Shown here: positions 52,994-64,000 of the stretch, piece by piece
Numbering within the stretch: position 1 is the first letter of the stretch
How the letters are laid out: each line of letters starts with the position of its first letter
NCBI GenBank assembly: GCA_000231825.2
Contig: JH720304.1
Span: 1,195,068 to 1,259,067, forward strand
Source of the DNA: Tetrahymena elliotti 4EA
Taxonomy: Eukaryota; Ciliophora; Oligohymenophorea; Hymenostomatida; Tetrahymenidae
DNA length: 64,000 nt
Direction of reading: 5' to 3'
Notes under the pieces: generated by a model
The model's database searches: none
Told to the model about the DNA's origin: nothing
What the model saw: only the letters and a program-made list of their open reading frames with translations
Made by a program: the position numbers and the translations under genes

Positions 52994-53341
52994 TCAATTT
53001 TTGAAATCAAATGCAATAATTAATTGAACAAAAATAATTAAATTTCTATTAAATATTATCTTTTATGGATAATAATAAAGATTTTCCCAACCATCCTGTG
53101 ATTATTAATTATTCCCTTTAGTTAATCTCAAAAATTAAAATTAAAAAATTTGTAGAAAAGCAGATATTGCTTTAATATTAAATAAGTGGACCTCCTTGCG
53201 CGATTAAAAATTCAAATTATTATTATCAATATGCTTCTCCATCGTTATATTTATTTGAATAATAAAAAAATTCAAATTAAATTAATATTTTTATTTCTGA
53301 TGTTTATCATTCACCATAAGTTGAGTTATTGCCACATACAT
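52994..53341 (-). CDS. short hypothetical ORF in the divergent promoter region
   Basis: An ATG at 53341 opens a 116-codon frame ending in TGA at 52996-52994, 211 bp upstream of the dynein start. The frame is also open for about 20 codons before the ATG (FGGKRSRKH). The first part (MYVAITQLMVNDKHQ) and a later part (QDGWENLYYYPQK) look coding and are less AT-rich. The middle (about 53245-53290) is pure A/T and could be an intron. I cannot assign a family. It may be a small gene, a gene fragment or chance. Confidence 0.25.
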
Positions 53342-54671
53342 CTCAATCACGTGCTTTCTACTTCTTTTACCTCCAAAATATTTTGAAAAGTTAAAATTTA
53401 TCTTATCTCTTCAAAAATAATTTAAACAAAAGATAGAGTTTTTAAACATTTACATATCTTTAAATTAAGCTTTTAATTACAAACTAAATTATGTTTAATA
53501 AATTTGACAAATGCTTCTGAAAGTATTTATTCATTTTTTAAATAATAGATAACTAGTACTTACATAAATATTGAACAAACAAACTTAAAGTAATTAAAAT
53601 TAATTAAATTAACAACAGTGTCTAAATATAATTTGTTTGATAAAAATATTTGAAGTAAAAAATCAAAAAAAGGAAATAGAAGAAGTAAGAGAAGGCTTTT
53701 CCTATCAATAAAAGAAGATTACTTATGAAATTACACAAAGAATAAATGTCTAAATTGAAATTTAAATAAACTTTTTTAATTCCTTATTTATCATATTTAT
53801 AAGAGGCATAGCGAGGATATAGGAAATAAAAATATTCATATTGAGTAAAGTTTCTAAATACTTTAATTTATATTAAAAAAGGAATTAATAGATTTTACAT
53901 TAATTTATTTTAAATGAAGCTAAAATAAATAAAAAAAATTTTATTTTTGATATTATTATAAATTCAAATCAAATCTGTATAAATTAGATTAAAAACAAGA
54001 AATAAATTAATTCTTTGCTTATAAATATCTATATTAGATCACTTAAATTTTAAAGATATGGGAAAGATTAAGACTTGGATCAATCTATCGAAACTTAAAA
54101 GTAGTTTGAAAGTTTTAATTACATTAAAATTGGATAACAAATTAAAATGTTATTCTTTTAGTTATTTTTCAATCAGCTCTTCATTAAAAAATTACAAAGA
54201 GATAATAAACTCCAGTATTATCTATATTATTAACTATTTCAAAAAATATTATTTTTAGTTTTTTAAAAAGAAATTTCTTCAAAATAGATTTTTTTTTTTT
54301 TAAATAACTTTTTTAAAAGATTTAAGAAATAAATAAATAAGCTAGTTAGTTTGATGAGTAATAAACAACCAAATTTTTTTTAAAAATTGAATATTTATTT
54401 ATTCAAAATAAAGAAATAAAATGAATTAAGATATGAATAAGATTTAGAATGCTATTTTAAGATATGCTTTAAAAAGTAATAATGAATGTGACCTATTTTT
54501 ATTCATTTAATTATAAATAAATTTTGTTTGTAAGTGGATTGTTTGTTTGTCTGTTTTGTTTTAAATATTTATATCATTAATTTGATTAAATTTTACTGAA
54601 ATTTTTGTAAAAGTTAAGATTTTTGTTTGTTTGTTATTCATAGGAAGAAGAATTTAAAAATAGATTGAAGT
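53342..54671. other. divergent intergenic region between two probable ciliary genes
   Basis: Upstream DNA shared by the dynein gene (-) and the coiled-coil gene (+). It has A/T tracts with TTTG/GTTT simple repeats at about 54525-54640. No defined promoter motif was recognised. The frame at 54058-54258 (+) is low-complexity. Confidence 0.4.
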
Positions 54672-57600
54672 ATGACCAAAAATTTAGATAAGGGATTCTT
54701 TGATGGTATTTCTAAACTAAGAAAATGCTGCAAATATTTAGATTATTTATTTGTTTTATAAAATAGGTCTTGATGATATCTTGAATATTGATTTGAATCC
54801 GTAAATATCATTTATTTATTTTAAACCACTCTCTCTAAGATTAAATTGATTAATAGTTGGGGATGGTATTCGTAATTTTATAGATAAAAGAAGATAAGTT
54901 ATTAAAAATAGAACAATTCCCAGACAATAAAAGACAGGTTCAACACCAGTTCAAAAAAATTTTTCTTAAATTGACTAGGGTTTTTAACAAGCAACTGGAG
55001 GAGCGGATGATTATGTCTAATTATTAGAAGATAATAACGATTTTTTTGGAGGTGAGTAAAGGCAAAAATCTAATACTTTACAAAAATTTGAAAGAAAAAT
55101 GGATGTAAGATCTCACACTACAGTTGATTTTTCGAAAACAAAGAAAGAAAATAATGAATTTGATTTATTATTACCTCTTGATAATAGATCATCTTTGAAG
55201 CCAAGCTCTGGATATTCTCAAAGGAATGCACAAGGGTAATACAATTAATCACAAGTCAACTACTTTGCTGAATAAAATAATGATATTGATGATGATTTTC
55301 AAAAAAAATCATTAATGGGGATGACAGGAATGACTATTTAAACAACTTATTCTAAAAATGAAGATGCTTTACCCAAAAGAGTTTCTTAAGCATAATCACC
55401 TGATTTTTAAAAAAATTCAGATCCTTACAATTTTGAGAATAATAATGATGATTTAGATATGTAGTTTTCAAGGAGAAATTTTAGAAGAGTGGAATCACAT
55501 TAAACTAATGTAAAAAACCCTATTGAAGATGATCATTAGAAATTAAATATGATGAATTCTTAATTTAAACCACCTATCCCTTAAGGGAACATGTTTGTTT
55601 CTTCTAGTTAAATTATAAATTCTAACTATAACAGTGCACCAGCCCTTTTTAACAAAAAGGCTTCTGAATAAGGAGTAAATGATACATTAATTAATTAGTT
55701 TCTTCATTATTTAATTTATAAACAAATACTAGTTTCCATCTAGTACTAGATCAAGAGGTAAAGAAGATGATAATATTCTTTCCATATTAGAAGAGGAAGA
55801 TGATTCAAATAAATATGCTAGAGGGTTGTCTTTTGGATAAAATAGCCAATAAAATTAACTTCTCAATTTTCCTAATTAAATATATGAATCTAATCCTATT
55901 CCTACTCACTCTAGGGTAAAAAGTTAAGTAAAATTTATTAATTATTAGTTAAATAGTAGTAAAATATTTTGTTGTTAATAGGATCAAGGTTCAGACAAAG
56001 GCTCTATATAAGTAAATATTTGAAATGATATTAATTTTCAAGTTTATTTAAATAAAAGTAATTTAATTTAATTTAAATAAAATATTTGATAGGGAAATTC
56101 AAAGAAAGGAGGAATGTAGAATGATTTAGATGATGTGCTTGAAGGATGTGATTATAACCCTTCATCAAATTCAAGATTGGCTGCTTCAAAAAGACCTAGA
56201 ACAGGGTAAAGAGAAAATTAAAGCTAACCTGCATCTATGAATAACACAATGAGTAATATTAATCCTTCTGTTACATAGACTAAATAATAAGTATATCCTA
56301 GACTTATGAAATCCCCTGAGGAAGCTTTATAAAGTAATATGAATAATAATAATAATAATTTCCTTAATGAAAGTCTTGGAACTCAGTAAAAGATAAGTCG
56401 GAATTAAGGAAATAAGAATGAATCTTCTTTAATAAGTGATAAGGATCTTTTTGGAGGAAGTGAGACTAAAGAAGGACCTTAGTAATTTGATGATAATGTT
56501 AACCTAGAAGTAAATAAATTTAGTAGAAGAAGCAGTTATATGAGAGGAGGTGCAGCAGCATAATCTTCTGAAAATAAAAATTAGGGATAGAATTAACCTC
56601 ATTCAGTTTTCTTTTAAAATAATCAACCAAATTAAGGAGCTTTAAGTGATATGCCTGATTTAAAGATGAGTGAAACAAATTTTTAAAACAATTAAGCTAA
56701 TAGCAACTATGGTTCTGAAAAAGCACCTGCAGATCCAAAATAATTTTAAAAATAAAATCAAGAAGACGTATCTATTAAATTACTAAAACAAATGGAAGAA
56801 GAAAGAAAAAATATGAGAATATAAATTACCAAAGATCACGATGAAGACATGAAAAAAATTAAAGTTAATTACGAAGATTAAATTAAGTCTCTAAAAGAAA
56901 ATTATGAATAACTCTTGAAATTCGAAAAAGATCGTAATCAATAATTACAAGATGAATTGAAGGATTTAATCATTAAAGATCGTGAAAGATAAAGATAGCT
57001 CTTTGACATTGAATTAGAGACTCTTAAAAATTCTTTTGAAAAAGAAAAAGCATAAATTATTATGTCACACTAACTCTAAAGTGATTCACTTAAAAAACAA
57101 CTCCAGTAGTAAGCTGAAATTATTGGTTTAGCTGAATAGCTTAAATCTAACTCAGACAAGCTCAATTCAATCTCTCATTAGTAAAATTTTTTTCTTATAC
57201 TTAAAAAATAAAGATGATTTTAATGTAAATTCAGAAAAATAGAGTTTAAAAATTAAATTATTTCTTCAGAAAACATTTTCATTAAATTCTGAATAAAAAT
57301 ATATTTTCATAATAAATTTGATTCATTTACATAATTATTATAGTATTTAAATTTCAATTTATTTTTAAATCAAATAGGATTGAGACTACTTAAGAAAGAA
57401 ATTAGATTGATATGTAAAAATTAAATCTTGAAGTGTAGGAAAAGCAAAAGTATTTAAAAGATTTTGAGTCAAGATTAAAGCTGGAATAAGAATTTATAGA
57501 TTCTGAAAAAAGGAGATTAGATAAATTAAAATTAGATATTTAGTAAACTGAAGAGAGCTAAAGAAGCTATATGGATAAAGAAAAAGCTATGATTAGGACA

Positions 57601-58836
57601 GAATATAGCAGATTAAATGAATTACAGGATTAGATTAAGGAAATAGATACAGAAAAGAAAAGAGAAATAATTCATGAAAGAAATAAATTAGAAACTGAAA
57701 GATTAGAAATCCAAGAAGAAAGGTATTTTTTATAGGAGCTATTTAATTTAGTATTAATTTTAAAACTTTTTATATAAAAATTAAGAATAAAACTTAAAGA
57801 AGAATATGAGAGGATGTATAAAGAATTTGAGTTGAAAGTTAATATTTTTGAGTAAACTAAAATGGAGTTTTAGAGAAGTTAAAACTAAATGGAATTTAAG
57901 TAATAGTAGTAATTGAAAGAAATTGAATAAAAGCATATTGATATGCTTAAGCAAGAGCAATTAATATTGTAAAAGACTAAGTTATTAGAATTAAGAGAAT
58001 ATGAACTCAAATAGTAAGAGCAACAATCTACATAGTATTTCAGATAAGTTGCAACAGAAAAAGCCAATTTTGATTCTGAAAAATAAGGCCTTAAATAATT
58101 GGCTACTAAAATAGAAGTAGAAAACTAAGGTATTAGAGAGTTCAAAGCAAATTTTGATTTAGAAAGAATGAAATTAATCTAAAAGGAGTAGGAATTGCAA
58201 GAATAAGAAAGAAATATTAGAAGAAAATAAGATTAAGTACTCTAAGAAAAAAGAGAAGTTACATAACTGTAAGATACATTAAGAAATCTTAGAAGTAATT
58301 TTGTTAAAGGATTAGTTAACTCTCCTCCTGATTCACTAACTTTAACTCCATCTTTGAATACATTTGTTTCACCAAATAAGGCTTCTACAGGAAATTAATT
58401 TGGATTTAGATCACCTTAAAATTAATTTTTATCAAGCTAGAGATCTCATTAAAAACATCTCACTTTTAAATCACCTGAAAATAAATTGAATAAAATCCAG
58501 TAAAATTTTTTAATTTGTATGTTTAAATAATATTAAAAAAATTATAAATAAAGCATCAAAGAAGTTGAGAGAGAGTTAGCCTTCCAAAATTCACAAAAGA
58601 ATGAAGGATATGCTAAATAAGTAATGCAAGAAAGGTTCGATTTAAAAGGTTTCATGAATTAAATAAGAGAAATTGACTAAAAGCAAATGAATAATGTAGG
58701 TTATATAATGAATGAAAAAGATAATTTATATTCAGGAAAAACAAAAGAAAGATTCCCTACTTTTAATTTTTATGAAAATGAATAACATAGTCAATCAGAA
58801 AGAAGTATTAATGCACATTCATATATAGAAAATTGA
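54672..58836 (+). CDS. coiled-coil protein, possibly FBF1-like transition-fibre component
   Basis: About 10 exons. The first two are tiny (54672-54705 and 54767-54800) and encode FFDGLDDILNIDLNP, joined in phase. The N-terminal half is disordered: Asn/Gln/Ser-rich, with repeated short acidic-aromatic motifs (DDILN, NDFFGG, LDDVLEG, DLFGGS). From about 56770 the protein is almost continuous coiled coil with heptads and many Glu/Lys/Gln (KQMEEERKNMRIQITKD, then ERNKLETERLEIQEE). It is interrupted near 58320 by a Ser/Pro-rich linker (NSPPDSLTLTPS) and ends in a short tail. This plan, short acidic motifs then a long C-terminal coiled coil, resembles FBF1, which sits on basal-body transition fibres and gates entry into cilia. 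Position beside the dynein gene fits a ciliary role but proves nothing. Other coiled-coil basal-body or cytoskeletal proteins remain possible. Confidence 0.6.
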
Positions 58837-59678
58837 AATAAAGTTGTTTGATTAATATTTTTAATTTATATTTTTGTTAAATAAATCAATCTTTACATTT
58901 CAATTTTTAAAGGATCTTTTTTCTTATGTTTTTTTAAACTTTTCCTGATTAAAAATCATATTTAATCTCTATAAAATATTATCTAGTTAAATACATTAAA
59001 AAATTGAACAAATTAGAATTTTATGAAAATAAACTGGATAATTATTTAAGAGAGAAGGATATACAAAAAAGATTTATTAATATTTCAAATTTATTAAAGA
59101 ATCTATTTACTTATTATCTATTCATTTTATTTTATTTTTATTATTTTAAAATACTTATTTTTTGTTTGAAGATTGTTGATGCATTTTATTGCTTGATTCT
59201 TAATTCAAATTCTCAAATGCTACTTTTACTTAAAAAATATTAGAGATATTAATAAAATATATTTCTTTTATTTTAGGATCAATAAAGAAATTTTAAAACA
59301 TAAATTATTTTTAAATAAAAAAAATGTGATCAATTATAAATTAAAAATTAAGATTTTTTAAACATTTTTTTAAATTTAAATATTGAAATTATTTTTTAAC
59401 TTTTAAAAATGAGAACGATTTAAACAAAAGGTATGTAATAAATTTAAAAATTTTCAAACATCAAAAATTATCTATCAATTTATTTACCTATCAATCTGCA
59501 TTACTGATTTATATACCAAATTCAAAATTTATTATTGAAATAATATTTATTTGTTTGTTTATTTGATTTATTGAATGATTGATTGATCTATTTGTGATAT
59601 AAATCTTTTTTTTTGTATTTTTATTAATTAAATAAGGTTAAAATAAAATAGAAAATACAATTAATATTTATCCATTTA
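58837..59678. other. intergenic, AT-rich
   Basis: Region between two plus-strand genes. It has A/T tracts and GATT/TTTG simple repeats at about 59550-59595. The open frame at 59004-59243 is hydrophobic low-complexity sequence and not convincing. Confidence 0.4.
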
Positions 59679-61078
59679 ATGTCTCAATTCTTCTCTAATA
59701 TTCCTAGAGATTTTCCCCATTAGCGTAGAGGAAAGTAAATTCCATAGGAAATCAAAGGCTCTGTAAAAAGATTAGATTAGCAATAAAATACAGAAGGGAA
59801 CTGGGATAAGCTCATTTAAAAAACATAGGATTTTTAAGTATGCTCCGATCCAAATAAGTAAACATAGTATAGATAAAAAATGATAGAGGAAATAAGAAGA
59901 GGTTAATCGAACATTTTTCCTGATTAAAGCGTAAAAAATTTAAAGATATCTATTATTATTTATAATTATCAATGCATATGAGAAACTTCAAATATAGGCA
60001 TATTTATGTTTTAAATAAATATAGAACGATTATGAAGAAGTGCATTTTTAAAAAAGAGTGTTCCCTGAATAAATTGCAAATCAAAATAATACAGGAGGAA
60101 TTATCAATTAATTGAATCGTTAAGATACAGATTTATACTAGCCTTCAAAATAGATTTATAATATTTAATAGAGATAAAGTTGTCATGATGATTATGCAAA
60201 GCTATATTAAAAGTAAGTTATACTCAAAGATTTTGTATTTATTAAAAACGAGAGATTATTATTAAAGATACAATTAAAATTTAATTTCTTTTTTGTTTAA
60301 AAACCACCTTCTATAACGACTTAAAATATTATCGAATAGGAAAAATAATTATCCTTAATCAGATCTAAATTATTATTCATAAATTAAAACACTTCCTGGA
60401 TAAGCAGTAAGATCTTTATATTTAATTTAGAATAAATAATATATTCTTTTTCTTATTCATCAAGTATAGAGAAGGAGACGAATAAAAATTATTGGGTCCA
60501 GTTGAAGAGAGAGTAATTAACTAATTTAAATTATTATGAGTAAAACATAGCATAAATATTTTATAGAATAGAGGCATAGCATCTCTCTAACAAAAAAGTT
60601 AAATCTCTAATTTACCTGGTAGTAGTTATGGTAAAATAGAAAGATAACCAGAAAAAATTCCAAATCCTGACTTATATAAAGTAAGATTATAAGAAACAAC
60701 ACCTGAAATGTATAACAATGTAAGAATTCATTTTGTTTTCAAATTAAGATTGCTAATAAATATTTAATATATAAAGAGCAACTTGACTGAATACTATTTC
60801 TAAAAAATATAACCTCATAGTGTTGAAAATACTTTGCATTGTGTAATTTATTACTTAGTTTATTTATGTTTTTAAAAATATTTTAATCTTCTTAAAATCA
60901 GCAATAAGAATATGATATTATTCCTGATAAGGGTTTACCAAAAAAATTCCCAGAGAAAAAAGACAATCTTTATAGAACTACCTATTAAAATGAATAAATT
61001 AAAGCTGACACAATAACAGGTTGTAGAAAAAAGAAAGCTTTTAATGACCCTTTCCATACTCACTTCTAATTGGGTTGA
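59679..61078 (+). CDS. hypothetical basic Gln-rich protein, about 5 exons
   Basis: The first exon (59679 to about 59933) starts MSQFFSNIPRDFP and includes NTEGNWDKLIQKTQDF and KQTQYRQKMIEEIRRG. The second, from about 60024, has NDYEEVHFQKRVFPEQIA and HDDYAKLYQK. The last, from about 60901, contains EYDIIPDKGLPKKFPEKKD and LYRTTYQNEQ and ends DPFHTHFQLG before the TGA at 61076. Introns are 60-150 nt with GTAA donors. The splice sites of the middle exons (60280-60720) are uncertain. Scattered short Tyr/Pro/Lys motifs without a globular core are common in microtubule-inner or tubulin-binding ciliary proteins. I only suggest this because of the neighbours; the family is not recognised. Confidence 0.5.
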
Positions 61079-61683
61079 TTATTTCAAACAATTTATTTAT
61101 TGATTTCGTAATGTTTTTTTTACATAAAAATTTATTTAACAAAAATTGATATTTTAAAATTTAATTATTTTTTGCAAAAAAAATTTATTAAGAATAGATT
61201 CATAGTTTTTATATTACTTTTTTAGTTCATGTTTTATGTCAATGATTATTTTATTTATTTGAAAAAATAAAGTTTTTTAGGAATGATTTTTTAGAATAAA
61301 TTTAAAAAAAAGAAAAGTTTTAATCGGAAGATTTATTATTCTTATTTTATATTTAATGTAGTAAAATTGCTATCTACAAATAAATAATTTACTATTGTGA
61401 TAAAGGACTTATGTTATAATAAGTTTATAGAGATAATTTATTTTTATCATGAATGTATATTAGAAATAAATATTAGTAATTAGAATAGTTATCTTAGTAA
61501 AAAGAATAAATTTTTGATAATTTTTTTGATTAATTATTTTTTTTAATAATTCTAAGACTTAAAATCTAAAAAAGAGCTAACTTGATTGATTAGTATCGAG
61601 AAGAGTAATTTAATAGCTAGCTGATTAGATATTTTTTGAGAAACAAAAGATTTATTATTAAAATAAAAGTAATATTTTAAAAT
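61079..61683. other. intergenic, AT-rich
   Basis: Region between two plus-strand genes. It is A/T-rich and no feature was recognised. It should include the promoter of the SPP-like gene. Confidence 0.4.
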
Positions 61684-63645
61684 ATGTAGGATCTTAAATA
61701 AACTAAAATTATCTAAACTCTATTTCTTATAAACCTACTAATGGTATCTATCAGATGTATACCTGTTGAAATATCTATTATTAACAACTAGGATAAAAGC
61801 AGTGTAATTTATAATTAGTCCCATGGATAGAGTAGTAAGTTTTCTTAGGATAGCTTATTAGCATGCTCATGTTCACCAGATTCTTACAAATAAATAGAGT
61901 ATAGTTAAAGCTAACAAAATTATATTTTAATAAAAAATGTAGGAAATGATAAAATTGATTTATAATCTGCATCATTTTATTAAAGCGAAGCAAATGATGT
62001 AAAATTTTCACTGAAACTGATTGAAAATACAGCTGATAATGATATAAATAAAAATAGCAATATTAACCAACCAATCACAATCTAGCCAAATGAGAGCCTT
62101 AAAATTCTATAAATAATTAACTTTCCAAAAGATTTGAATGAAAATAATTATTGGATGAAAGCTAATTTAGACTTTGTTTTCAGCAACCCTAGCTACCAAC
62201 TAAATGTAATGTATATAGTCATCTTGGATAAAAATTATAAGCCTACTAAATTTGATTGGGTACTACTTGTTTTGATTACATTAGCTTGTATAATGATATA
62301 TTTTTTTGCAAGATTTGGTTAAATTTATGCATTTAAAACATCGTTTTGTGGCTATAAAATAGAATGGTGGTGGGGAATAGTGTACAGCATTATTTTAACT
62401 CTGATTGTGCTGTTAGTAAAATATTAGTATTCATCAAGTGTTTATTTCTTTGATATTATTATTAGTGCTATCTCTGTTTTTTGCTGCTACTTTTTTATGT
62501 GTGAAGTTTTAGGTCTTATCTTATTCAGATGCAAACCGTTAAACTCTTCCAGAGCTAAATCATCAGTTTAAATTCTATTCTTTAAGCCATTTGCTTTAAA
62601 AATAAGAGGAGTAGATATTTTAGGAGGTATTTTTAGTTTATCCTGTGTTTTTTCATGGTTCTTTATTAAAAAGCCTTGGTTTATGAATGATATTTTGTCT
62701 TTAGCAATTATGAGTTGCACAATTAAATTTTGTAAAATAACATCAATGAAAAGTGCAGCAATTTTTATGGGTATTATACTTCTATATGACACAATAACAG
62801 CTATTATATTACATTATAGCTAATCTTAAAGTTATGATTCTTTGATATTAGCAAAGGCTAACTATCCATTTGAGCTCTAAATACCCTCATATAAGCATAT
62901 TCTAGATAAAAAATGTGCATGGATAGCTATAACTAGTATAGTTTTACCAGGATTTTTCTTGTAGTATTTGCATAGATTTGACAAAAGTAGAAATTCTTAA
63001 GTTTATGCAATCTTAGGGTTTTTTGGATTATTTCTAGGATCAATTCTCTGGGTACTTGCAACTATTGTAAATATTCATACATGGCCATTTGCTTGTTTCA
63101 CCTATCCTTTAATTTATTTGTTTGTTCTTCTATTTGCTCAAAAAAGAGCAGAAGTTTATGATCTTTGGAGCGGTAAATTCCATGATCCAGAACTTTTAAA
63201 TCCATTAATATTTAAAATTATGGAAGATGAAGCAAGGAGAGAGGAATAAGATGATTATTTAGAATAAATAGAGGAGCAAAATGAAGAGGCTGAAGAAGAA
63301 AATGATGATGAAGAAATATAACATCGATAAAAATTAATATAAAATAAAATTAATAATGAATCAACCTTATATCAATCTTCAGTAAAAGATTAATCTGAAA
63401 ATATAGTTTTCTCTAAAATTCTTGATAATCCAACAATTAGAAAAACAAAAATAAACATTGATAACAAACTTTTTTATGGTCTGTAAATAAATGAAATATA
63501 TCACAATGATGAAAGTCCATAAAATAATAGTCAAAATAGTGATAATTCTAATTAAAGTAATGAATAATAATTTAGTGTAAATTAAGTATATTAAAGCAAA
63601 AATTAAAAAGAGGAGAAAGGTCACTCTTTCGAATATGAACATTGA
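61684..63645 (+). CDS. signal-peptide-peptidase-like membrane protein, probably a pseudoprotease, 653 aa
   Basis: SPP/SPPL proteins are intramembrane aspartyl proteases of ER and endosomes. Single exon of 654 codons. Residues 1-27 are a signal peptide. A lumenal region of about 155 residues follows, as in SPPL2-type members, then about nine helices. The alignment landmarks are good. Y368-D369 in LLYDTITAI matches the first active-site motif. SIVLPGFFLQYLHRFD matches the segment after the second catalytic site (DIVIPGIFIALLLRFD in the family). However, the GxGD motif just before it reads A415-I-T-S418, so the aspartate is Ser and both glycines are gone. The PAL motif is replaced by W467-P-F-A. 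The tail of about 150 residues is highly acidic, then Asn/Gln-rich. It is probably catalytically dead; a chaperone or adaptor role is inference. Confidence 0.72.
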
Positions 63646-64000
63646 TAATTCCAATTTAAAAAAAAATAAATATTCTCAAAAAAAAAAACAATCAAATGAA
63701 TAATTAAATTTATTGTACTTTTATAAGAAAACAAAACTTTGATGAGTTATACTTTCTCTAATTTTTGATTGATTATTTTATTGTTATTTATATTTGCTTT
63801 TGATATTAATTTTTTCTGATAAGATTTCTGTAAGCTTTAAAAGTTAATTTAGATTTTACTTTCATAATATAGAATAAAAATGTGTATTTTAAGCTGTAAA
63901 GAATATGCTAATTAATAACAAAATACCAAAAAGATTTGTGTTGAAACAAAATTCAAAAAATTAAGGCTTGAAATCAATTAAAAGAAACAATTAATTCTGA
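63646..64000. other. 3' flank, AT-rich
   Basis: Sequence after the last gene to the window edge. It has A/T tracts only, and no further gene start is evident. Confidence 0.4.

Noticed and set aside
1..64000. CRISPR arrays, bacterial operons or ribosome-binding sites
   Set aside because: The window is eukaryotic nuclear DNA with spliceosomal introns and a ciliate code; no regularly spaced identical repeats with unique spacers occur.

Overview
The window looks like macronuclear DNA from an oligohymenophorean ciliate, most likely Tetrahymena or a close relative. Every long gene reads through TAA and TAG, which must mean Gln, and ends at TGA. Base composition is extremely AT-rich. Genes are split by short introns, mostly 35-120 nt, that start GTAA/GTAT and end TAG/AAG. 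Gene products include ciliary proteins and a large family-type surface protein. A run of exactly 100 N at 17410-17509 shows this is a scaffolded assembly. All calls use the ciliate nuclear code (TAA/TAG = Gln, TGA = stop). No database search was possible, so family names rest on recognisable motifs.

Layout. 228-891 (-) is a small hypothetical gene. 1929-2450 (-) is a single-EGF-domain membrane protein. 3180-12070 (-) is an 18-exon gene for a 2,081-residue secreted, probably GPI-anchored surface protein built of Cys-paired beta-sandwich-like modules; all 18 exons keep phase in my reconstruction. 13454-14983 (-) encodes a C-x-C/H-H zinc-finger protein with an AT-hook motif. 14984-19561 is mostly gene-free but holds a decayed gag-like reading frame (15973-16509), a direct repeat and the assembly gap. 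19562-20203 (+) is an eIF1A-like factor. 21324-23261 (+) is a protein kinase fused to about 15 MORN repeats, with an apparent nonsense codon in the last unit. 23925-25575 (-) is an MFS sugar transporter. 28463-30814 (-) is an orphan 783-residue multi-pass membrane protein. 31609-32841 (-) is a hypothetical gene. 35613-36368 (+) is a four-helix membrane RING-H2 protein.

The largest gene, 37285-52782 (-), is a complete axonemal dynein heavy chain of the single-headed inner-arm (DNAH3/7/12-like) type. It diverges from a coiled-coil gene at 54672-58836 (+), possibly a transition-fibre FBF1-like protein, followed by a small basic/Gln-rich gene at 59679-61078 (+). This gives a possible ciliary neighbourhood. 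The window ends with 61684-63645 (+), a signal-peptide-peptidase-like membrane protein that has lost the second catalytic aspartate and the PAL motif, so it is probably a pseudoprotease.

The observations most worth a second look are the SPP-like pseudoprotease, the kinase-MORN gene with its apparent recent stop, the gag-like remnant interrupted only by TGA codons, and the giant surface protein. I found no tRNA, rRNA, CRISPR or intact transposon.
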